From the NCBI GenBank assembly GCA_934667095.1, contig CAKULE010000015.1, positions 1 through 64,000 of the forward strand: a DNA stretch of 64,000 nucleotides, given 5' to 3'. The translations under genes and the position numbers were made by a program. The DNA comes from an uncultured Oscillospiraceae bacterium (GTDB lineage: Bacteria; Bacillota; Clostridia; Oscillospirales; Oscillospiraceae). Numbering within the stretch: position 1 is the first letter of the stretch; the number at the start of each line of letters is the position of its first letter. Below are positions 1 to 5,904 of this stretch, piece after piece. Below the pieces are notes generated by a model. The model did not search any database and was not told the DNA's origin. It was given only the letters and a program-made list of their open reading frames with translations.

Positions 1-72
1 GATGTGGATATTCCCGTTATTTCCGAGCCTATTGTCACACAAACAACCTATGAACGCAGAAAAACGGCGTGA
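1..72 (+). CDS. C-terminal end of an unidentified protein (partial)
   Basis: The first frame is open from the window edge to a TGA at 70-72 and encodes 23 residues ending in YERRKTA. The local DNA is clearly more AT-rich than the rest of the window, and the stop codon lies inside a long hairpin. The fragment is too short to assign to a family. Its position next to a junction with a truncated chromosomal gene suggests it may be the end of a mobile-element protein, but that is an inference. It could also be a chance open frame. Confidence 0.3.
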   Translation, partial: DVDIPVISEPIVTQTTYERRKTA

Positions 73-97
73 CCTTCTGGTCACACCGTTCTCTGCG
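57..97 (+). terminator. Long hairpin at the end of the left-edge reading frame
   Basis: The arms GCAGA-AACGGCGTGACC and GGTCACACCGTT-TCTGC pair around a TTCT loop with one G-U pair and a small bulge, giving a stem of about 18 pairs. There is no clear T-tract after it (the sequence continues GACAAAA), so it is not a textbook intrinsic terminator. It may be a terminator without a U-tract or a structural end of an integrated element. Confidence 0.45.
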
Positions 98-273
98 ACA
101 AAATAGTTACTTGTCACTATTAAGCCTTGATATTACAGGGTTTTTCGGGATTCTTGTTTTTTGCTGGCTACAAAATGGCTACAGAATTTCCAAGGACGCT
201 ACGGATAGCCTAAAATGTGTGAAATATGTGGATGAAAAGCGTGCTATTAGTGCATATTATCATGAGTAATTAA

Positions 274-676
274 GGCCTGGCGCTCGTGGAGGAGTATAAC
301 GAGCACTTTGACTTCAAGCTGGCGGACGGCTATTCCGAGCAGGAGATCGCTGCCCGCCTGGGGGACCCGGTGAAGCTGGCCGCCCAGTTCGAGCCTGCGG
401 CTCCCGGGAAAAAGCGCCCGGCGGGGAAGAAGGCTCTGGCGGTGACTGGCCTTGTCCTGCTGGACATCCTTGCGGAGCTGGCTCTCGTGGCGCTGGTGGC
501 CTTCGGGGTGGTGCTCGTCGCGGGGGGCGTCCCTCGGCGGCGCGGGAGTCTGCCTACTGGCCCGGGTGGCCCTGACCCTCTTCGCCGTGCTATTGGTGGC
601 TGGGGCCGTCCTGTCCGCCATTCTGGCCGGCAGCCCTGCCTTCTGGCACGTCTGGGGCCGGGTTACTGCCAGTTGA
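274..676 (+). pseudogene. DUF1700-family membrane protein, 5'-truncated and frameshifted
   Basis: The frame at 274-525 encodes LALVEEYNEHFDFKLADGY, then SEQEIAARLGDP, which is the HAAS/DUF1700 pattern of amphipathic helices followed by a membrane region (AVTGLVLLDILAEL...VALVAFGVVLVAGG). The normal N-terminus of about 15-20 residues is missing because the frame starts at the AT-rich junction. After a run of six G at 522-527 the hydrophobic continuation (LLARVALTLFAVLLVAGAVL) is found in another frame and runs to a stop at 674-676. DUF1700 proteins are usually co-encoded with a PadR regulator, which is absent here. Two independent lesions support a dead gene, although a single sequencing error in the G run could explain the frameshift. 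Confidence 0.65.
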
Positions 677-721
677 CTTGCCGGGGCAAGTGTGATACGC
701 TTGTTCTAAAGGGGCGGGATG

Positions 722-1252
722 ATGTACACCTGTTATTATGATTCCCCGCTGGGCAGTATGCTGCTGGCGGCGGACGAGGTCGGCCTCACCGGTGCGTGGT
801 TTGAGGGACAGAAATACTTTGCGGACGGGCTTTCGGAGGGACGGGCGGCGGGGGAGAGCCCTGCCCTTGCGGCGGCCATCCGCTGGCTGGACGTCTACTT
901 TTCGGGGCGGGAGCCAGACTTTCTGCCGCCGCTCCGCCCGAAGGGCTCGGAGTTCCGCCGCGCAGTGTGGGATATCCTGCTGACCATCCCCTACGGCCAG
1001 ACCATGACCTACGGCGGCATCGCCCAGGAGCTGGCGGTCGCCGCCGGCCTACCCCGCATGTCCGCGCAGGCGGTGGGAGGCGCCGTGGGGCACAACCCCA
1101 TCTCCGTTATCATCCCATGCCACCGGGTAGTGGGGACCGGCGGCAGCCTCACCGGCTATGCCGGCGGGATCGGGAAAAAGATCGCTCTGCTGGAGTCGGA
1201 ACACGCCGACATGACCGGTCTGTTCGTCCCCAAAAAGGGAACTGCATTGTAA
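722..1252 (+). CDS. ogt: Methylated-DNA--protein-cysteine methyltransferase
   Basis: Suicide DNA-repair enzyme that transfers the methyl group from O6-methylguanine (and O4-methylthymine) in DNA to its own cysteine. The active-site motif PCHRVVG is present, followed by the usual GSLTGYAGGIGKKIALLESE, and the N-terminal half has the Ogt ribonuclease-H-like domain. Length is 176-177 residues, normal for Ogt. Two tandem ATG codons occur at 719 and 722. The AAAGGGG ribosome site at 708-714 is 4 bases from the first and 7 from the second, so 722 is preferred. The gene stands alone and ends just before a strong bidirectional terminator. A TTGACT element at 673-678 is a candidate -35, but no convincing -10 partner is seen. 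Confidence 0.93.
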   Translation: MYTCYYDSPLGSMLLAADEVGLTGAWFEGQKYFADGLSEGRAAGESPALAAAIRWLDVYFSGREPDFLPPLRPKGSEFRRAVWDILLTIPYGQTMTYGGIAQELAVAAGLPRMSAQAVGGAVGHNPISVIIPCHRVVGTGGSLTGYAGGIGKKIALLESEHADMTGLFVPKKGTAL

Positions 1253-1256
1253 AGTG

Positions 1257-1292
1257 AAAGGCCCTTACCGTCGCTGCGGTAAGGGCCTTTTG
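1257..1292. terminator. Bidirectional intrinsic terminator
   Basis: A perfect 14-bp stem (AAAGGCCCTTACCG / CGGTAAGGGCCTTT) encloses a 6-base loop, with a T-rich run on the plus side and an A-rich run on the other. It sits between the convergent ogt gene and the metallophosphoesterase gene and can serve both. Confidence 0.92.
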
Positions 1293-2507
1293 CTATTTTC
1301 CAGCCGCGGCCTTTTTTCTGTGCCGTCTTACCAGCCAGACCACCAGTACGGCGATCCCGGCCAGCACCACAAGGAGCGCACCTACCGCCAGCAGCACGAT
1401 CCGCTGGACATACACACCCCGCGTCCCGGCGAAGCCGAAGGGCAGCTTCGTGCCGATGAGGTCCTTGTAGTAGAGCATTTTGGTCTCGTACTGCCCGGGA
1501 ATTTCCTCCTGGATGGTCACCAGCCGGGCCCCGTGCTCCAGCCCGTCGCCGTAGATGTAAAAGCTTGTACTGTTGGTGTTTACAAAGTCGATGCCCTCGT
1601 AGGTCAGCTCGAAGTCGTTGAGGTGGTCGTGGCCAAAGAAGGCGGCAACGATGTCCCCACTCTGAAGCCAAGCGTCGAACTCGCCGCCGTTCACATCAGG
1701 GGGGCAGGGGTGCTCCCCCAGCTCGCCGGCCCGGAACTGGCCGGTATACCAGTGCCCGCTGTGGCTGCTGAAGCCCTCCACCGCGCCGTTTTTCTTCTCG
1801 GAGGCAGGTACCTCGGTCAGCGCGTCATAGATCTCCGGCACGATTATGTGCTGGAAGACATAGGCCGGCAGGGGCGTGCCGCCGTTGTCTTCGGACAGCG
1901 CCGCGCTGGTCTCCAGAAACCAGTCCAGCTGGTCCTGCTGGACCCATGCGTACTTGCCCTGCCCCTCGGGGGCGTAGGTGCCCGAGTCGAAGAACCACAG
2001 ATTGCACAGGGCCGTGGTCCCGTCGGCGGACCACACAGGCAGGTTGTAGTTGCCTACGCCGGTGACTCCCTCCGGTCCGGCCACGGCCAGACAACCGGGG
2101 TAGCTCTGGTAGTAGGCCATCTGCTCCTCCTTGGACACGCCGCCCTCATCGTCGTGGTTGCCGAAGATCACGGCAAACTTCAGCCCCCGCTCCGCCACCG
2201 GCTTCAGGATGGCGTCCAGCGCCTTCCGGGTGCGCTCCACGCTGGCCCCCAGCGAGGGCCCGTGGATCTGGTCTCCCAGAAAGACCACCAGATCAGGCTG
2301 GGCGGCGTCCAGCTCCGCCTCCAGAAGGGCGATGGTCTCCGCCTGCGGTTTGTCGGTGTCCTGGGTGTCGGCCACCACGAGGATGCGGAACTCCCCGTTC
2401 TCATCGAAGCGCAGGCGGTCGTCCTCCGCCGCCCGGGCGGGGGAGACCAGCGCCGTGGTCAGGACAAGGGCCAGCAGTGCGGCCCCTGCTTTTTTGAACA
2501 GAACCAT
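1293..2507 (-). CDS. Secreted, membrane-anchored calcineurin-like metallophosphoesterase
   Basis: A 404-residue protein with an N-terminal signal peptide (MVLFKKAGAALLALVLTTAL, cleavage likely after ARA at 24-26) and one C-terminal transmembrane helix around 373-397 followed by a basic tail (RRHRKK). The catalytic domain therefore probably faces outside. Metal-binding motifs of the calcineurin-like family are visible: VVADTQD near 47, FLGDQ near 79, FGNHDDE near 116-121 and a late FFGHDHLND. It resembles the Dcr2/purple-acid-phosphatase-like branch, so it should hydrolyse phosphate esters, but the substrate cannot be told from sequence. The ATG is preceded on the minus strand by AAAGGAG at good spacing. 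It is monocistronic, with its own promoter and terminator. Confidence 0.88.
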   Translation of the reverse strand: MVLFKKAGAALLALVLTTALVSPARAAEDDRLRFDENGEFRILVVADTQDTDKPQAETIALLEAELDAAQPDLVVFLGDQIHGPSLGASVERTRKALDAILKPVAERGLKFAVIFGNHDDEGGVSKEEQMAYYQSYPGCLAVAGPEGVTGVGNYNLPVWSADGTTALCNLWFFDSGTYAPEGQGKYAWVQQDQLDWFLETSAALSEDNGGTPLPAYVFQHIIVPEIYDALTEVPASEKKNGAVEGFSSHSGHWYTGQFRAGELGEHPCPPDVNGGEFDAWLQSGDIVAAFFGHDHLNDFELTYEGIDFVNTNSTSFYIYGDGLEHGARLVTIQEEIPGQYETKMLYYKDLIGTKLPFGFAGTRGVYVQRIVLLAVGALLVVLAGIAVLVVWLVRRHRKKAAAGK

Positions 2508-2535
2508 AGGGCAGGCTCCTTTCGGCTTTTTCCTC

Positions 2536-2564
2536 AGTATAGCATAGCTCTGTGGACTTTACAA
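2536..2564 (-). promoter_or_regulatory. Promoter of the metallophosphoesterase gene
   Basis: On the minus strand a TTGTAA -35 (2559-2564) and TATACT -10 (2536-2541) are separated by exactly 17 bases. The -10 lies about 30 bases upstream of the ATG at 2507. Confidence 0.7.
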
Positions 2565-2568
2565 ACAG

Positions 2569-2601
2569 AAAAGCGGCATGGTGCAGGCCATGCCGCTTTT
2601 T
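2569..2601 (+). terminator. Orphan terminator-like hairpin
   Basis: A perfect 13-bp stem (AAAAGCGGCATGG / CCATGCCGCTTTT) with a 6-base loop and T-tract. No plus-strand gene lies immediately upstream, so it may block antisense readthrough into murI or be left over from a lost gene. Confidence 0.75.
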
Positions 2602-2761
2602 GTACGGGCTGGTTTTGTCTGAAAAAAGAAGTATCTGGATGGTGCATCCTTGATTAGGAAAAGCGGGGGGTAAGCATCTGTTTACCGCAGAGACCCGCGA
2701 CGGGTCCGGAGACTCGCCGCGGGTGCTCCCGGGGCAGCCGTTCCGGCGGGGAAACTTCCCC

Positions 2762-2790
2762 TTGTATTTACGCGGCGGATAGACTATAAT
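2762..2790 (+). promoter_or_regulatory. Promoter of the murI-DUF1934-argS operon
   Basis: TTGTAT (2762-2767) and a consensus TATAAT (2785-2790) are separated by 17 bases, about 37 bases before the murI start codon. Confidence 0.8.
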
Positions 2791-2826
2791 ATTTATCTGC
2801 CATTTAAGGAGAAGGGAGGGAGCGCC

Positions 2827-3639
2827 ATGGACCGTCGGCCCATCGGAGTGTTCGATTCCGGCCTGGGCGGACTCACCGCAGTGCGGGAGCTGGCCCGGAT
2901 CATGCCGGAGGAGGACCTGATCTATTTCGGAGACACCAGCCGCGTGCCCTACGGCGGCCGCTCCCGTGAGACGTTGGTGCGCTATGCCCTCCAGGACGCG
3001 GCGTTTTTGGGCTCCTTCGGCCCCAAGGCCATCGTGGTGGCCTGCGGCACCGTGTCCTCCAACGCCATGGAGGAGCTACGCACCGCCTGTGCCGTGCCGG
3101 TGTACGGCGTGGTGGAGCCTGCGGCGCAGGCCGCCGTCCGCACGACCCGCAGCGGCCGCGTGGGCGTGATCGGCACCGAGGCCAGCATTCGCTCCGATGC
3201 CTATGCGCGGGCGGTCCGCCGCCTCTGTCCGGGGGCGGAGGTCCTCAGCGTTCCCTGCCCGCTGCTGGTCCCGCTGGTGGAGAACGGCCGCTATCAGGCG
3301 GAGGATGGCGTGGTGGAGACCGTGCTGGAGGAATATCTGGCCCCCTTGCGTATCGCCGGGGTGGACACACTGGTCCTCGGCTGCACCCACTATCCGCTGC
3401 TGCGGGGGGCCATTGCCGCCGTCATGGGGCCAGAGGTGGCGCTGGTGGACGTGGGCGAGGAATGCGCCCGCACCGTGGCGGAGGACCTGTCCCGTCAGGG
3501 TCTCCGGGCAGAGCGGACCGGGCCCGGCAGCCACCGTTTTTATGTCAGCGACAGTACCGGCGCCTTCGGCCGGCTGGCGACGATCTTTTTGGGCGAGGAC
3601 GCCACCGGCGCGGAGCAGGTGGACATCACAGCGTATTGA
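2827..3639 (+). CDS. murI: Glutamate racemase
   Basis: Cytoplasmic enzyme that interconverts L- and D-glutamate to supply D-Glu for peptidoglycan. The N-terminal signature GVFDSGLGGLTAVREL, the FGDTSRVPYG substrate loop and the two catalytic cysteines, Cys73 (VACGTVSS) and Cys186 (LGCTHYPLL), are all present. Length is 270 residues, typical of the family. One oddity is CGTVS where most glutamate racemases have CNTAS, so the Asn that usually follows the first catalytic Cys is Gly. The ATG is preceded by AAGGAGAAGGGAGGG. It heads a three-gene operon with DUF1934 and argS; a cell-wall gene beside a tRNA synthetase is not itself unusual. Confidence 0.93.
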   Translation: MDRRPIGVFDSGLGGLTAVRELARIMPEEDLIYFGDTSRVPYGGRSRETLVRYALQDAAFLGSFGPKAIVVACGTVSSNAMEELRTACAVPVYGVVEPAAQAAVRTTRSGRVGVIGTEASIRSDAYARAVRRLCPGAEVLSVPCPLLVPLVENGRYQAEDGVVETVLEEYLAPLRIAGVDTLVLGCTHYPLLRGAIAAVMGPEVALVDVGEECARTVAEDLSRQGLRAERTGPGSHRFYVSDSTGAFGRLATIFLGEDATGAEQVDITAY

Positions 3640-3652
3640 GAGGTGCGCAGAT

Positions 3653-4090
3653 ATGAGTAGCAATGTGATTATTTCAATCAAAGGAAAGCAGACGAGCGCC
3701 GACGGCTCGGATGAGCTGGAACTGGTCACCGCCGGTGAGCTGGAGCGCAGCGCCGAGGGGGCCATCACCGTCTCCTATCAGGAGAGCGAGCTCACCGGCA
3801 TGGAGGGCACCACCACCGTGGTCCGCATCGACGGCCCCCAGGTGACCCTGCTGCGGGAGGGCGCGGTGAACTCCCAGATGGTCTTTGAGGAGGGCCGCCG
3901 CCATCTGTCCATGTATGAGACGCCCTACGGGTCCCTCTCCGTGGGCATCGACACCCGCCGGATGAAGAACACCGTGGGGGAGAGCGGCGGCGATCTGGAG
4001 ATCGACTACGCCATCGAAGTAGACAATTTGCTGGCGGGGCAGAATTTTTTCCGCATGAACGTGCGCAAAGACGCTGCCATCCGGCAGTGA
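3653..4090 (+). CDS. DUF1934 protein (YwiB-like beta-barrel)
   Basis: A 145-residue cytoplasmic protein with alternating beta-strand pattern (VIISIKGKQTS, ISVSYQESEL-like, TTTVVRIDG, LSVGIDTRRMK, LEIDYAIEVDN) matching the DUF1934 calycin-like fold, as in Bacillus YwiB. Its function is unknown. In Bacillus subtilis ywiB also sits directly upstream of argS, and the same order is kept here, with 21 bases to argS. The start ATG at 3653 follows GAGGTG. The N-terminal SNVIISIKGKQTSADGSDELELVTAGEL matches the usual start of the family, which supports this start over longer out-of-family options. Confidence 0.85.
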   Translation: MSSNVIISIKGKQTSADGSDELELVTAGELERSAEGAITVSYQESELTGMEGTTTVVRIDGPQVTLLREGAVNSQMVFEEGRRHLSMYETPYGSLSVGIDTRRMKNTVGESGGDLEIDYAIEVDNLLAGQNFFRMNVRKDAAIRQ

Positions 4091-4111
4091 GCGAGAAGGA
4101 GAGAGAAATTC

Positions 4112-5854
4112 ATGAACATGATCCAACTGGCCCGGGAGCAGGTAGCCCAGCTGACCCAGCAGGCCTATGAAAAGGCGGCGGCGGAGGGCCTGCTGCCTGC
4201 CGGCGCAGAGATCCGCGGCAGCGTAGAGGTCCCCAAGGACAGCAAAAACGGCGACTTTGCCTCTTCCTTTGCCATGGCGGGGGCCAAGGCCCTGCGGCAG
4301 AACCCCCGGGCGGTGGCCCAGATCATTCTGGACCACATGGACCTTGAGGGCAGCTTCTTCCAGCGGGCGGAGATCGCCGGTCCCGGCTTTCTGAACTTCT
4401 TCTATGCCCCCCGGTGGTACGGGCAGGTGCTCTCCGCCGTGGAGGGCGACCCCAACTACGGCGGCGCAGATGAGGGCAAGGGCGAGAAGGTCATGGTGGA
4501 GTTCGTCTCCGCCAACCCCACCGGCCCCATGCACATGGGCAACGCCCGGGGCGGCGTGCTGGGCGATACGCTGGCCAATGTCCTCCGCCGGGAGGGCTAC
4601 GACGTCTGGAAGGAGTTCTACGTCAACGATGCCGGCAACCAGATTCACAAGTTTGCCGACTCCATCCACGCCCGCTATATGCAGATCCTGCTGGGGGAGG
4701 ATGGCTATGAGTTCCCCGAGTCCGGCTACCACGGCGAGGACATCAAGGAGCTGGCGCAGGCTTTCTACGAGGTCCACGGTGACCAGTACAGGGACTCCCC
4801 GGAGTCTGAGTGGCTGGAGCCCATGAGCCACTTCGGTCTGGAGCGCAATATCCCCAAGATGAAGGCCGACCTGCGGAAGTACGGCATCGAGTACGACCAA
4901 TGGTTCCTGGAGTCCGAGCTTCACGAGTCCGGCTATGTGGCCGAGACCGTCCAGAAGCTCACCGATCTGGGCTGGACCTACGAGAAGGACGGTGCCCTCT
5001 GGCTGAATACCATCGGTCTGCTGAAGGAAAAGTATATGCGGGAGGGTAAAACACAGGAGCAGGTGGACAAGCTGGACCTGAAGGACGATGTACTCCGCCG
5101 GGCCAACGGCTTCTACACCTATTTTGCCGCCGACATCGCCTACCACCGCAACAAGTTTGAAAAGCGCGGCTTTGACAAGGCCATCGATGTCTGGGGCGCC
5201 GATCACCACGGCCACGTGGCCCGCCTTCAGGCGGCGCTGGACGGCCTTGGGCTGGACGGCTCCCGCCGGCTGATCATCGTGCTGATGCAGTTGGTGAACC
5301 TGTTGCAGGACGGCAAGCCCGTCCGCATGTCCAAGCGCACGGGCAAGGCCATCGCCCTCCACGACCTGCTGGACGAGATCAGCGTGGATGCTGCCCGCTA
5401 CTACTTCAACAACCGGGCGGCCACCAGCGCCCTGGACTTCGACCTGGACCTCGCCGTCCGTCAGGACAGCGACAACCCGGTGTACTATGTCCAGTACGCC
5501 CACGCCCGCATCTGCTCCCTGATTGCCCGCATGGCAGAGGCCGGCTCCGCCGTGCCCGCCGCCGCGGAGGTGGATGCCGCCCTGCTGGCGGCTCCCGAGG
5601 AGCAGGACCTTGTAAAGAAGCTGGCGGAGTACCCCGAGGAGCTCCGTCTGGCGGCCCGGGACTACGATCCCAGCCGCATCAACCGCTACCTCACCGCGCT
5701 GGCCGGCGACTTCCACCGCTTCTACAACGCCTGCCGTATCATGGGCGAGGAGCAGGGCGTCCTGCTGGCCCGGCTGAAGCTGGCGGACACGGTCCGCCTG
5801 GTGCTGGCCAACGGCCTCGGCCTGCTGGGCGTCTCCGCACCGGAGAAGATGTAA
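4112..5854 (+). CDS. argS: Arginyl-tRNA synthetase
   Basis: Class I aminoacyl-tRNA synthetase that charges tRNA-Arg using ATP. It has an N-terminal additional (Arg-tRNA-synt-N) domain, the HIGH-type motif SANPTGPMHMGNARGG with HMGN at 141-144, a KMSKS-type motif RMSKRTG near 405-410, and a C-terminal DALR anticodon-binding domain (ARYYFNNRAATSALDFDLDLA through INRYLTALAGDFHRFYNACR). Length is 580 residues, slightly longer than the common 550-570. The ATG at 4112 is preceded by GAAGGAGAGAGA; Met3 at 4118 is an alternative. It is the last gene of the murI operon, followed by a terminator. Confidence 0.97.
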   Translation: MNMIQLAREQVAQLTQQAYEKAAAEGLLPAGAEIRGSVEVPKDSKNGDFASSFAMAGAKALRQNPRAVAQIILDHMDLEGSFFQRAEIAGPGFLNFFYAPRWYGQVLSAVEGDPNYGGADEGKGEKVMVEFVSANPTGPMHMGNARGGVLGDTLANVLRREGYDVWKEFYVNDAGNQIHKFADSIHARYMQILLGEDGYEFPESGYHGEDIKELAQAFYEVHGDQYRDSPESEWLEPMSHFGLERNIPKMKADLRKYGIEYDQWFLESELHESGYVAETVQKLTDLGWTYEKDGALWLNTIGLLKEKYMREGKTQEQVDKLDLKDDVLRRANGFYTYFAADIAYHRNKFEKRGFDKAIDVWGADHHGHVARLQAALDGLGLDGSRRLIIVLMQLVNLLQDGKPVRMSKRTGKAIALHDLLDEISVDAARYYFNNRAATSALDFDLDLAVRQDSDNPVYYVQYAHARICSLIARMAEAGSAVPAAAEVDAALLAAPEEQDLVKKLAEYPEELRLAARDYDPSRINRYLTALAGDFHRFYNACRIMGEEQGVLLARLKLADTVRLVLANGLGLLGVSAPEKM

Positions 5855-5863
5855 GGAAACCAG

Positions 5864-5904
5864 AAATACTCCCGCGGCCTTTCGGAACCGCGGGGGTATT
5901 TTTT
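5864..5904. terminator. Bidirectional terminator after argS
   Basis: A 14-bp stem with one G-U pair (AAATACTCCCGCGG / CCGCGGGGGTATTT), loop of 10 bases and a following T-run. It also lies at the 3' end of the convergent AraC-GH39 gene. Confidence 0.88.

Larger units (their letters stand above)
1..272. mobile_element. AT-rich foreign-looking segment, possible element end
   Basis: This stretch is AT-rich and full of stop codons, in contrast to the GC-rich sequence that begins at about 274. The junction falls inside the coding frame of a DUF1700 gene: reading upstream from 286, the frame meets a TAA at 271-273 after only four codons. Near 171-187 there is a short repeat, GGCTACAAAAT then GGCTACAGAAT, of the kind that could be a recombinase core site. 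No integrase is visible because the window starts here. The boundary is an estimate, and the identity as a mobile element is inferred from composition and gene truncation. Confidence 0.4.
2508..2826. other. 319-base intergenic region between divergent genes
   Basis: It holds the minus-strand promoter at 2536-2564, an orphan terminator hairpin at 2569-2600 and the murI promoter at 2762-2790. Between about 2660 and 2760 it is GC-rich with small hairpins such as GACCCG-CGA-CGGGTC at 2692-2706. No reading frame with a ribosome site and no recognisable RNA class is seen there. Confidence 0.6.

Noticed and set aside
69..269. A 66-codon frame in the AT-rich left edge
   Set aside because: It starts with GTG inside the hairpin, has no ribosome site and no family pattern; probably chance.
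1254..2657. A plus-strand open frame of 467 codons
   Set aside because: It starts inside a terminator and is antisense to the metallophosphoesterase gene, whose motifs and signal peptide are clear.
2660..2760. Possible riboswitch or tRNA in the murI leader
   Set aside because: Only short, separate stems are visible; no cloverleaf, no conserved riboswitch core and no terminator/antiterminator pair.
3674..5716. A minus-strand open frame of 680 codons
   Set aside because: Antisense to argS and the DUF1934 gene; no ribosome site and no recognisable domain.
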